Assembly: GCF_905475395.1 (NCBI RefSeq) | Contig: NC_058337.1 | Coordinates: forward strand, 30,342,983 to 30,406,982 | DNA from: Chrysoperla carnea | Lineage: Eukaryota; Arthropoda; Insecta; Neuroptera; Chrysopidae | DNA: 64,000 nucleotides | Direction of reading: 5' to 3' | Shown: piece by piece, positions 1 to 9,539 of the stretch | How the letters are laid out: every line of letters starts with the position of its first letter | Position numbering within the stretch: position 1 is the stretch's first letter | The notes under the pieces: model-generated | Seen by the model: the letters and a program-made list of their open reading frames with translations, nothing else | Told to the model about the DNA's origin: nothing | The model's database searches: none | Position numbers and translations under genes: made by a program

Positions 1-232
1 AACATCAATAATATAATACTTAAATACTAAATGAATTTCCACGGATTGATTGAAGAAAAGATTTTAAAATAAACGCTTTAAATTAAAGTGTCAATCTAAA
101 TAAAATTTTTGTCCTACTTGGGGATTTATTATTAAGAGCTTCTAAACATAAGTTACATTGAAACGTATTGTATAATTACTATTGGCAATTGTAAGCTGAA
201 ATCTTGCGTTCTTAATTTACTATCTATAGCTA

Positions 233-446
233 GCTTCAGGCAGTGGCGAAGTCATGTAGGAGGAATAGCAAATGCTACAGCCCTCCAAAAGAGACCCCCG
301 GTGGGCGCCTCAGATAGATTTACGAAGGCTAAAAAAATAAACACAACAAATAGAAAAAAGTGGAAAAAGCAGGCAAGTTTTTGGGCAAGGTGTCTCCCCG
401 TTGTGGCCCCAGGTAGATTTACTACAGGCGCCACGCTGGCTACAGG
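233..446. mobile_element. hAT-like MITE with 8-bp target duplication
   Basis: The element runs from 241 to 438. It begins CAGTGGCG and ends CGCCACGCTG, whose reverse complement is CAGCGTGGCG, so the termini are imperfect inverted repeats of hAT type. It is flanked by GCTTCAGG (233-240) and GCTACAGG (439-446), an 8-bp target duplication with one mismatch; hAT transposases make 8-bp duplications. The 198-bp body has no coding capacity, and the 60-codon reading frame on the minus strand inside it is not a gene. Confidence 0.7.
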
Positions 447-1386
447 TAATCTACAAAAAATAATTTCATGACATCTATACTAATTAAACTAATTTGCGTT
501 TTTCGTTTTACAAGAAAATCTGACGTGATAAAAGAAAATGGCTATTATTTTGAACTTAGCAACCTATTAAACATATAATTAACCAAAATATCTCATGCAG
601 CTGAAAAAAAACAAATTTTTGCAGTCCCGTATAATTTATTAATTTCTCAAGAAATCAAACATAAATTGTTTATTTTTTTTCAATCTTGTGCGCCGTTCTG
701 TGCTGTACTTAGTAAAATTATGTATGAATACTTATTAAATAAATAAACATATATGTAATTAATAATGTATGACGAAATTTAACTGATTTATTTATTTTTT
801 TTTTTTTTTTTGTTGCTAAAATTGTAACACGTACAAGTTATAAAATGAATACATGCTATAGAAAATTGTTATCAAAAAGTTTTCTTATGAATATTTCTGA
901 GAAAAACAGTGATCTCATCTTTTCTTATATAATGTTTGAAAATGAATTAAAATTCTAAGAAAGTTTAGGTCATGAATTTGAAAATATTAAAAGTATTAAA
1001 CTACCTTACGACCCACGCTTGTTTCATTCAATATTTTTGGTCTGTAATTATGCAGGTTTACTATTTCTATCGTAATCCCCACCGTCTCAAATAATAAAAA
1101 AATAACTTTTAATCAAATCAATTAAATTATGGTAAATTTTCACATTAATTTAAGTTTACTTTCGATTAATTACAAATAATGCAAGAGTCTATGTATTAAA
1201 TAAATTTCTACTAGAGTTGATCCGAATAGTCTAGACACGAAGTTCAAATTTATGAAATATAGAAATAATTGCTTTAAAAATACGTTTGATAGCTCGTTGA
1301 ATTCGGAAAGATATCTAAAAAAAATGTGCCAGAAGCGTTTTTCGGTGCATACAAAATTTTAAAAGTTATAAACAATTCGAGATGAA
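447..1386. other. AT-rich intergenic, no gene seen
   Basis: AT-rich sequence with a poly-T run near 796-812. I see no coding frame with splice support and no repeat that recurs elsewhere in the window. Confidence 0.6.
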
Positions 1387-1941
1387 ACAAGTGAAAACAA
1401 ACAATTGACTGAGTTAATTGTTGAAATACCATGCATAGTCAGTGTTGATTTCTTTATCACATTACACATACAAACATGTGACACATACATAACTGATAAT
1501 CAAGTATAGTACATATTATAAAATTTCCGCCTAATTGGCGCCCTCACGGGTAAACAGTGATGTTTACGAAAAAATGTTTACAAAAGTTGTTTAATTTTTG
1601 ATATGAAACATTTTTTACATTTGAACTTTTGTTCTATCTCTAACGCTTTACAAGTTGGTTCCTACGGACCCAAGACCCAATTGACCGATGATGCTCATTT
1701 ACGAACTTGACCTCACTTTTTACGTCCTGAGTACGCTGTAAAAATTTCAGCTCGATATCTTTTTTTGTTTTTGAGTTATCGTGTCCACAGACGGACGGGC
1801 GGACGGACAACCGGAAATGAACTAATTAGATGATTTTATGAACACCTATGACAAAATTTTTTTCCTAGCATCATTATTTTTAAGCGTTACAAACTTGGGA
1901 CTAAACTTAATATACTATGTATATTTCATATATACATGGTA
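1387..1941 (+). mobile_element. INE-1/Helentron-like repeat, copy 1 (full length)
   Basis: Reference copy of the main repeat family. One end is ACAAGTGAAAAC followed by a hairpin (AACAATT...AATTGTT). The core carries a GACG/GACA-type run, i.e. (GTCY)n on the other strand, next to a conserved CGATAACTCAAAAACG-like block on the minus strand. The other end is a short palindrome (ATGTATAT-TTC-ATATACAT type) and GGTATA. There is no coding capacity. Hairpins near both ends plus a (GTCY)n core are the known layout of Drosophila INE-1 (DINE-1), a Helentron-derived non-autonomous rolling-circle element. The class assignment is inference; the repeat family itself is directly visible. Confidence 0.75.
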
Positions 1942-2494
1942 AAATTATTGTTATTTGATTGGATGGTGTCCAAAAACGGGGTGACAGTATATATTGAACT
2001 GTATTCCGTTTTAACCAGTAAATATTATTGATAACTGGGAGTTGCAACTCGTCAAATGGTGATAATAATTCGTACTAGTTAATATCAGAAGAAGACCCGA
2101 ATTCAGTAGTTACAATTTGTACTTGTACTTACTATTTTTTAAGGCCAATAAAAATATTCAAATTCAAATCAGATAAATCCCGCCAACTGGTAATAAAATT
2201 AATGGGCCGTTTTTTCAGTAGTTCCAATTTTAGACCACCTGATTATTTAACATTTGTCAACAGCTGGCAATAAAAGTATAATGAATAAACGCCATCTTTC
2301 ACATCAGTCGCAGTGTATATTGGAACGCACCCTTTATTATAATATAGTCATCACGATCATCAACCTTAAAATCATTCATGTTTACATAAATTGTTAAAAA
2401 TATTTTATATAATCAAAAATTTATTTAATATTTGACCTTGCAATAAAATTTACTTTAAATAATCAATTTCTGGAAGACAGTGAAACAAATTGCA
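1942..2494 (+). promoter_or_regulatory. Upstream region and 5' UTR of the zinc-finger gene
   Basis: No gene is seen here. A TCAGT, the arthropod initiator pentamer, lies at about 2303-2308 (context CACATCAGTCGCAG) and would give a 5' UTR of about 190 nt. An in-frame TAA at 2456-2458 closes the frame before the first ATG at 2495. An ACAG at about 2477-2480 could be a splice acceptor for a non-coding first exon. All are weak, unproven signals. Confidence 0.3.
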
Positions 2495-4687
2495 ATGGAC
2501 CGTGTACGCATTACAAATGAAAACCCAGGTACCAGTAGTGATATGAAATCTGAACACATTCATGAAAATTATAAAAATTCAATTACAATCAACTGTGAAA
2601 ATAATATTAAAATGGAAAAACAATTAAAGACAGAATTTATAATAAAAGAAGAAATATTAGAATACATCGATGTCAAAATAGAAAGTGGACAAATTGAAGA
2701 AAGTCTGGAAGATAGTTTTACAATGGAACATGGCGGCAGAATTAAGAATGAAGTTCTAAACGATTGTTATTCATTGGAATGTATACCAACTAAAAATGAA
2801 AAACTGGAAAATTCAACTACTTTAATTAACTACGAAAATATTAAACTTGAAAAACAATTAAATACAGAGTTCAAAATTAAAGATGAAACAAATTATGAAC
2901 CAGTACAAGATAATTATGAAAAAAAATCATTTTCATGTGATATTTGTAATAAAACATTTACTCAGCAAAGTTCTTTAGTTAGACATAAACTAATTCACAC
3001 CGGAGAAAAACCATTTTCATGTAATATTTGTAATAAAACATTTACTCAGAAAGGTTCGCTAGTTAAACATAAACGAATTCACACCGGAGAAAAATCATTT
3101 TCATGTGATATTTGTAATAAAACATTTACTCAGAAAAGTTCGCTAGTTATACATAAACAAATTCACACCGGAGAAAAACCATTTTCATGTGATATTTGTA
3201 ATAAAACATTTACTTATCAACATAATTTAGTTTCACATAAACTAATTCACAGCGGAAAAAAACCATTTTCATGTGATGTTTGTAATAAAACATTTACTCA
3301 GCATTATAAGTTAGTTTCACATAAACGTATTCACACCGGAGAAAAACTATTTTCATGTGATGTTTGTAATAAAACATTTACTCAGCATTATAACTTAGTT
3401 TCACATAAACGTATTCACACCGGAGAAAAACTATTTTCATGTGATATTTGTAATAAATCATTTACTCAGAAAGGTTCGCTAGTTTCACATATACGAATTC
3501 ACACCGGAGAAAAACCATTTTCATGTAATATTTGCAATAAAACATTTATTATTAATAGTAATTTAGTTAAACATAAACTAATTCACACCGGAGAAAAACC
3601 ATTTTCATGTAATATTTGCAATAAAACATTTATTCATAATAGTAATTTAGTTAAACATAAACTAATTCACACCGGAGAAAAATCATTTTCATGTGATATT
3701 TGTAATAAAACATTTACTCAGCAAAGTTCTTTAGTTAGACATAAACTAATTCACACTGGAGAAAAATCATTTTCATGTAATATTTGTAATAAAACATTTA
3801 CTTATCAACATCATTTAGTTTCACATAAACTAATTCACACCGGAGAAAAATCATTTTCATGTGATATTTGTAATAACACATTTACTCGGCAAAGTTCTTT
3901 AGCTAGACATAAACTAATTCACTCCGGAGAAAAATCATTTTCATGTAATATTTGTAATAAAACATTTACTTATCAACATCATTTAGTTTCACATAAACTA
4001 ATTCACAGCGGTGAAAAACCATTTTCATGTAATATTTGTAATAAAGCATTTACTACATTAAGTACTTTAACTCATCACAAACGTATTCACACCGGAGAAA
4101 AACCATTTTCATGTAATATTTGCAATAAAACATTTATTCATAGTAGTAATTTAGTTAAACATAAACTAATTCACACCGGAGAAAAACCATTTTCATGTAA
4201 TATTTGTAATAAAACATTTACTCAGCAAAGTTCTTTAGTTAAACATAGACTAATTCACACCGGAGAAAAATCATTTTCATGTAATATTTGTAATAAAACA
4301 TTTACTTATCAACATCGTTTAGTTTCACATAAACTAATTCACACCGGAGAAAAATCATTTTCATGTGATATTTGTAATAAAACATTTACTCAGCAAAGTT
4401 CTTTAGTTAAACATAAACTAATTCACACCGGAGAAAAATCATTTTCATGTAATATTTGTAATAAAACATTTACTCAGAAAGGTTCTTTAGTTAAACATAA
4501 ACTAATTCACACCGGACAAAAACCATTTTCATGTAATATTTGTAATAAAGCATTTACTACATCAAGTACTTTAGCTCAACACAAACGTATTCACACCGGA
4601 GAAAAACCATTTTCATGTAATATTTGCAATAAAACATTTCGACAAAAAATTTCTTTAATTGGTCATAAACGTATTCATACTAAATAA
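2495..4687 (+). CDS. C2H2 zinc-finger protein with 21 tandem fingers
   Basis: Probable DNA-binding nuclear protein of 730 aa in one uninterrupted exon. The frame opens at a GTG at 2480, but the first ATG, in a reasonable initiation context (GCA ATG G), is at 2495. Residues 1-145 are acidic and Lys-rich; I see no ZAD, BTB or KRAB domain, but a motif of about 27 residues around MEKQLKTEF occurs twice. From residue 146 to the end there are 21 fingers of exactly 28 residues, all C-X2-C-X12-H-X3-H. Ten of 20 linkers have Ser or Leu in place of the Pro of TGEKP. Fingers 9-14 and 15-20 are a duplicated six-finger block. Target sites are unknown. This is a lineage-type polyzinc-finger gene, so I give no symbol. 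It could be a recent family member expressed at low level; nothing suggests a pseudogene. Confidence 0.93.
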   Translation: MDRVRITNENPGTSSDMKSEHIHENYKNSITINCENNIKMEKQLKTEFIIKEEILEYIDVKIESGQIEESLEDSFTMEHGGRIKNEVLNDCYSLECIPTKNEKLENSTTLINYENIKLEKQLNTEFKIKDETNYEPVQDNYEKKSFSCDICNKTFTQQSSLVRHKLIHTGEKPFSCNICNKTFTQKGSLVKHKRIHTGEKSFSCDICNKTFTQKSSLVIHKQIHTGEKPFSCDICNKTFTYQHNLVSHKLIHSGKKPFSCDVCNKTFTQHYKLVSHKRIHTGEKLFSCDVCNKTFTQHYNLVSHKRIHTGEKLFSCDICNKSFTQKGSLVSHIRIHTGEKPFSCNICNKTFIINSNLVKHKLIHTGEKPFSCNICNKTFIHNSNLVKHKLIHTGEKSFSCDICNKTFTQQSSLVRHKLIHTGEKSFSCNICNKTFTYQHHLVSHKLIHTGEKSFSCDICNNTFTRQSSLARHKLIHSGEKSFSCNICNKTFTYQHHLVSHKLIHSGEKPFSCNICNKAFTTLSTLTHHKRIHTGEKPFSCNICNKTFIHSSNLVKHKLIHTGEKPFSCNICNKTFTQQSSLVKHRLIHTGEKSFSCNICNKTFTYQHRLVSHKLIHTGEKSFSCDICNKTFTQQSSLVKHKLIHTGEKSFSCNICNKTFTQKGSLVKHKLIHTGQKPFSCNICNKAFTTSSTLAQHKRIHTGEKPFSCNICNKTFRQKISLIGHKRIHTK

Positions 4688-4784
4688 AAATCATTTTAAT
4701 GTAATATTTAGATAATTTTTCCTTAAAATATATTTGTTTATTTTTTGTTGGTAATTTTTGTAAATAACGTTTTTTTGGTTTAAA

Positions 4785-4790
4785 AATAAA
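4785..4790 (+). promoter_or_regulatory. Polyadenylation signal AATAAA
   Basis: Canonical hexamer about 100 nt after the zinc-finger stop codon, followed directly by an A-run. A second hexamer lies near 4819. Confidence 0.5.
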
Positions 4791-4909
4791 AAAAAAAAAT
4801 CAAAAACCCGATTGTATTAAATAAAATCTGAAAAGAAAGAAACAAGTCCAGTAGTTTACGTAGCGATTTTAATCGATTATTAATCAATTAATAGATTTAG
4901 CTTGATTTC

Positions 4910-5113
4910 ATTTTTATCCGTGTTTTTAGAAAAAACTTCCCTTGCAAAATATGACTCTTCCTGACATCTATTTTCGAAGAAAAAAAGTACATTACCGGGA
5001 CATTCAAATTGGTATTTGTGTGGAGACATTTTAAGTGGTTCCTTGTATTACTGATAAAATTTTTGTGACTTTTTAACTTAAAGAATACCGAGTAAAGCTC
5101 GGCCATCCAGGTA
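4910..5113 (+). repeat. Dispersed repeat, single-unit copy
   Basis: Related, in reverse complement, to 28965-29240: both contain the stretch that translates as [10 protein letters not shown] and the CTTCCTGACATCTAT block. Its minus-strand 69-codon frame is part of the repeat, not a gene. I cannot assign a transposon class. Confidence 0.6.
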
Positions 5114-5486
5114 CCTATACTTAGTTATTAATTAATAAATTTATGAAAAAAAGCATTGACATTTTTTATATTAAATTATCTATTCTCCAGTTTATGTCTG
5201 AACTAATTTTACGATAATAACTTACAGTTTTTTGTGGCTTTTTACCTCGCGTACATTTTTTGTCACATCTCGGATCGATGAGGAGTTTTTATATTTCATC
5301 TATGATGGTCAATCCTACCAAATTTCCAAATAATAACATCAAATTTGCAGCCGTTTTGAAATGTTTGTTCAATTATTACGTCTGAACCGAGGCCGATACG
5401 AAGAAGAGTTACAAAACATTCACATACAGGCGCGGATCTAAGGGGGGGGGGGGTCACATGGGTAATATGAATATATATTGCCTCGC

Positions 5487-6057
5487 GCTCGCACCGATAG
5501 CAGACTCTCAAGGCCTCCAGCAAGATGGAAAAAACCTTGAAAACTGTCCGGCTACTGGGGTAACTTCTTTTCATAGCCCCCCAAGAAACATATATAAAAT
5601 TCAGCTTTTATACTATAATGTAAGTGTAATCACAATTTTTTAATGTTTGGGGGTGTCCGGCAGCGGGTTGAAACTATACTAAGTGTCAGGCAATGGATGA
5701 CGTCATTTTAAATATTATTCTGAAGAAAATGTAAAAAAACGAGCTTTATATCTTAATGTATTTGAGGTGCTGCTCGCACCGACGGCGGACTCTCAAGGCC
5801 TCTGGCAAGATGGAAAAAACCTTGAAAACTGTCCGGCTACTGGGGTAACTTCTTTTCATAGCCCCCCAAGAAACATATATAAAATTCAGCTTTTATATAT
5901 AATGTAAGTGTAATCACAATTTTTTAATGTTTGGGGGTGTCCGTCAGGGGGTTGAAACTATACTAAGTGTCCGGCAATGGATGACGTCATTTTAAATATT
6001 ATTCTGAAGAAAATGTAAAAAAATAGAGCTTTATATCTTAATGTACTTGAGGTGCTG
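5487..6057. repeat. Two tandem copies of a 285-bp unit
   Basis: GCTCGCACCGA starts at 5487 and again at 5772, and the two 285-bp units are nearly identical apart from a few substitutions and small indels. Each contains a GGCAATGGATGACGTCA block and a short G-run. A poly-G tract at about 5442-5453 lies just upstream. The unit encodes nothing convincing; two frames starting in it (5458 and 5296) cross the unit boundary or are short. Confidence 0.8.
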
Positions 6058-6363
6058 TTTTTTACACCTTTGTTGCCTGTTACCTGTCAAGGTAACCACT
6101 ACCTAAACTACATAGTCGCTCATCGTTCTTACCTGTGTTGGTGACGTACGCAGATAAACTTTAGGGTTTTATGAAATGATGTGCGTCTGGCCGAAGCGGG
6201 CTCTTGCTCTAATAGGCCTGTTTCATGTTGATTATGTGCACTTTAATTATAAATATCTTCACAATCGAATGAAAGATTGGAATTTTTTTAGAGTTTCACA
6301 ATTCATCATCAAAATGGGAAATATTATTATTATTAAATTTATTCATCTCGAATATTCTGAAGT

Positions 6364-6688
6364 CAGTAGTGTAGCTCGCCTTGGAGAAGCCCTGTATCAA
6401 AATAAGTTGGGGGCCCAAATGAAGACTTGGATCCCCTTCGGTTTTAAAATAAGTTATTTTACAATAGGATCATAATTAGATATACATCGCTCCAAACTGT
6501 AATTTTACTATTGATTTCACTTTGCAATTAAGTATCGATGGTATTTTCTTGTAACCAATTATTATAAGATAGGGATGCATTAATTTTCTGCTGTGAGTTT
6601 ACATGATCAAATATACTTACATTGCGTAAAATTAGCCCGGGGGCCCCATATAATTGATACGGTTGATACGGCGGTAGCTACGCCCCTG
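6364..6688. mobile_element. hAT-like MITE with 8-bp target duplication
   Basis: It starts CAGTAGTGTAGCTCGCC and ends GGCGGTAGCTACGCCCCTG, which read as imperfect inverted repeats of about 17-19 bp. The flanks are TCTGAAGT (6356-6363) and TCTGAAGC (6689-6696), an 8-bp duplication with one mismatch. It is 325 bp long and non-coding. Its termini differ from those of the element at 241-438, so it is a separate family. Confidence 0.72.
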
Positions 6689-6832
6689 TCTGAAGCATAT
6701 GGTTAATGATTTACAATTTTTACCTTTCATTCAAATTTAAACAATACAACTAATTAACGTGCTTTTTCTTTTTATTTTAGGACAATATTGCTTTCCATTT
6801 GGACAATTCGTATTATAATTAAAATAGTTTAT

Positions 6833-7360
6833 ACAAGTGAAAACAAACAATTGACTGAGTTAATTGTTGAAATATCATGCATTGACAATGTTGATTACTC
6901 TATCACATTACACATACATACATGTCACACATACTTAACTGATATTCAAATATAATAATACATACTATACAATTTACGCCTGATTTGCGCCCTCACGGGT
7001 AAACACCGATGTTTACGAAAAAATGTTTCAAGCAAAAGTTGTTTATTTTTTTATAAGGATTTTTTTTTACATTTAAACTTGTGTTCTATCTATAACGGTT
7101 TACAAGATGGATTCTACGGACCCATAGGTCAAGACCCAATTGACTAATGTTGCTCATTTACGAACTTTACGTCAATTTTTACGTCCTGAGTACGCTGTAA
7201 AAATTTCAGCTTGATATCTTTTTTCGTTTTTGAGTTGTCGTGCCCACAGACGGTTTGTGAACACCTAAACCAAAATTTTGTTCATAGCATCAATATTTTA
7301 AGCGTTACAAACTTGGGACTAAACTTAGTATACCTGCATATTACATATATGCATGGTATA
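6833..7360 (+). mobile_element. INE-1/Helentron-like repeat, copy 2
   Basis: Both ends are present. An internal deletion removes most of the (GTCY)n core and the adjacent CCGGAAATGGACTAATTAGG block, leaving a junction near 7255. Confidence 0.72.
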
Positions 7361-7868
7361 ATAAATTTACACATGGAGATGTAAGGTACCTAGAAACTGT
7401 ATTTTATCTACGCCTGTGAGATAAGAACTATTTGGCCTACTCATTTTGCGTGGATAAATAGTTTATTATCGTCAAAATCTAAACTAATAACAACTTACTA
7501 TAGTAATTTTAATGTTCTAATTTGCTCAATAACTCATGACAAAATTTAAATTATAATTACTTACCGTTAGTCTCACATTTTAGGAGACGTAGATAAAGTC
7601 AATACGTATGATAAATAAAGTTAATTATGTACGATATACGAGTGACAACGCTTTATTATGATACTTCTTCGATTACTCAACTCGTGCTACGCACTCGTTG
7701 TACAATTTCGCATACGTACGTTAATAATGCTCTCATCCTATTATGATATTAATATATATATAGCATTTAAGTAACCAGCGCTTCCACCAACTTCCAGTAT
7801 AACCTTTATGTTTTTAATCAAAGAAATGTAATTTTTTTAAATTAATGGAGTTAAAACTTAAATAATAA
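7361..7868. other. Intergenic spacer between repeats
   Basis: AT-rich, with a short inverted segment around 7645-7705 (ACGAGTGACAACG and CTACGCACTCGTTGTAC). No coding signal. Confidence 0.5.
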
Positions 7869-8280
7869 ACAAGTGAAAACAAACAATTGACTGAGTTAAT
7901 TGTTGAAATACCATGTATAGTCAGTGTTGATTTCTTTATCACATTACATATACCAACATGTGACACATACATAACTGATAATCAAGTATAGTACATATTA
8001 TAAAATTTCCGCCCTAATTGTCGCCCTCACGGGTAAACAGTGATGTTTACGAAAAAATGTTTCAAACTAAAGTTGTTTAATTTTTGATAAGGAACATTTT
8101 TTACATTTAAACTTTTGTTCTATCTCTAACGGTTTACAAGATGGGTCCTACGGACCCAAGTCCCAATTGACCTATGATGCTCATTTACGAACTTGACCTC
8201 ACTTTTTACGTCCTGAGTACGCTGTAAAAATTTCAGCTCGATATCTTTTTTCATTTTTGAGTTATCGTGTCCACAGACGG
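7869..8280 (+). mobile_element. INE-1/Helentron-like repeat, copy 3 (truncated)
   Basis: Starts at ACAAGTGAAAAC and stops abruptly in the microsatellite core at ACAGACGG; the distal third is missing. The minus-strand 69-codon frame across its end is repeat-derived. Confidence 0.7.
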
Positions 8281-8406
8281 ATACACAAACAAATAATACA
8301 ATCTTATAAGTGACGTATATGTTTGAAATAAACAATGTTGTTGCTATGCAAATAATTGATACTATGTGTTATATATATATAACATATCAATTATGTTCTG
8401 AACTAA

Positions 8407-8826
8407 TTTGCGCTGTCGCGGGTAAACAATAATCTTTACAAAAAAATGTTTCAAACAAAAGTTGTTTATTTTTTTGTAAGGAACATTTTTTACATTTAAA
8501 CTTTTATTCTATCTCTAACGGTTTACAAGATGGGTACTACGGACCCATGACCCAATTGACCCATGTTGCTCATTTACGAACTTGACCTCACTTTTTACGT
8601 CCTAAGCACGCTGTAAAAATTTCGGCTTGATATCTCTTTTCGTTTTTGAGTAATCGTGACCACAGACGGACGGCCGGACGGACGGGCGGACAGCCGGAAA
8701 TGGATTAATTAGGTGATTTTATGAACACCTATACCAATTTTTTTTTTGTAGCATCAATATTTTTAGGCGTTACAAACTTGGGACTAAACTTATAATACTA
8801 TGTATATTTCATATATACATGGTATA
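8407..8826 (+). mobile_element. INE-1/Helentron-like repeat, copy 4 (5' truncated)
   Basis: Lacks the ACAAGTG end and starts in the GGTAAACA region, but keeps the (GTCY)n core and the palindromic GGTATA end. It lies 126 bp from copy 3 in the same orientation. Confidence 0.7.
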
Positions 8827-8980
8827 AAAATGGTATTTTCTCGCTCAATGTCAACAATCTTTCCTGTAATGCTTTACAATACTAGCAACCATGAAAATAA
8901 AATTTTTTACAAGTATAAGGTGTCCAAATATATTATTATCTTAGACATTATTATTTATAAGTAAAAAAAAAGAATAGCAG

Positions 8981-9182
8981 CCCTAGTGGAAAAAATATTT
9001 GAAGAAAGAATAAGAACTTCTGAAAAAGTCTTAGGAACTTTGAATTTCTAAACGTTTTCGGACTAGTCTAATTCAGAGTTATTCAGAGTTCTTAATACTT
9101 TTTTAAAGTTTCTAAGACTTTTTCAGAGTTTCCTAAGACTTATTAAGACTTATTCTTTTTTCAAATATGTTTTCCACCAGGG
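8981..9182. mobile_element. Palindromic MITE, CCCTGGTGG family, copy 1
   Basis: About 200 bp. It starts CCCTAGTGGAAAAAATATTT and ends with the inverted sequence ...CCACCAGGG. Inner segments (GAAAAAGTCTTAGGAA and TTCCTAAGACTTTTTC type) also pair, so most of the element can fold back on itself. A second copy is at 14499-14690. I saw no clear target duplication and assign no superfamily. Confidence 0.75.
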
Positions 9183-9539
9183 AGGAATAAAATTCTAAAT
9201 CATTGATTGACAAAAGAGCGCTAGAATTTCTAAGTTTGAATGGCAAGGAAACAAGTGAAATTTTTCTCATTTAGCATACGAAATGAAAAAGTATGATGCA
9301 AAATATTTAACATGGATCTCGATGTGATGAAAATGGGCAATCTAAAAAAATATTCTAAAAATTTAAATAATTCTTAAAAATTAATTCATAATTCGAATAA
9401 ATTTTTAGCAAATTTTAAAATTGGTAACAATATAACAATTTTCCTAGTTTTAAAATATACCGCTATCAATTACTACCAGGATTTCTGAATGTAAATTATA
9501 ACCTCAATATTTAACATTGAGTGATTATAAAATAGAATT
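9183..9539 (+). promoter_or_regulatory. Upstream region of Mtfmt
   Basis: AT-rich sequence before the Mtfmt start codon. No repeat and no clear core-promoter motif seen. Confidence 0.3.

Noticed and set aside
252-434. 60-codon minus-strand frame
   Set aside because: Lies wholly inside the hAT-like MITE.
2480-2494. GTG-initiated extension of the zinc-finger frame
   Set aside because: Nuclear eukaryotic gene; the first ATG (2495) is in a good context and the extra five codons have no support.
5296-5643. Two overlapping frames on opposite strands
   Set aside because: They run into the 285-bp tandem repeat and the poly-G tract; no homology or splice signals.
8126-8335. 69-codon minus-strand frame
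   Set aside because: Translation of the end of INE-1-like copy 3; the same words appear in other copies.
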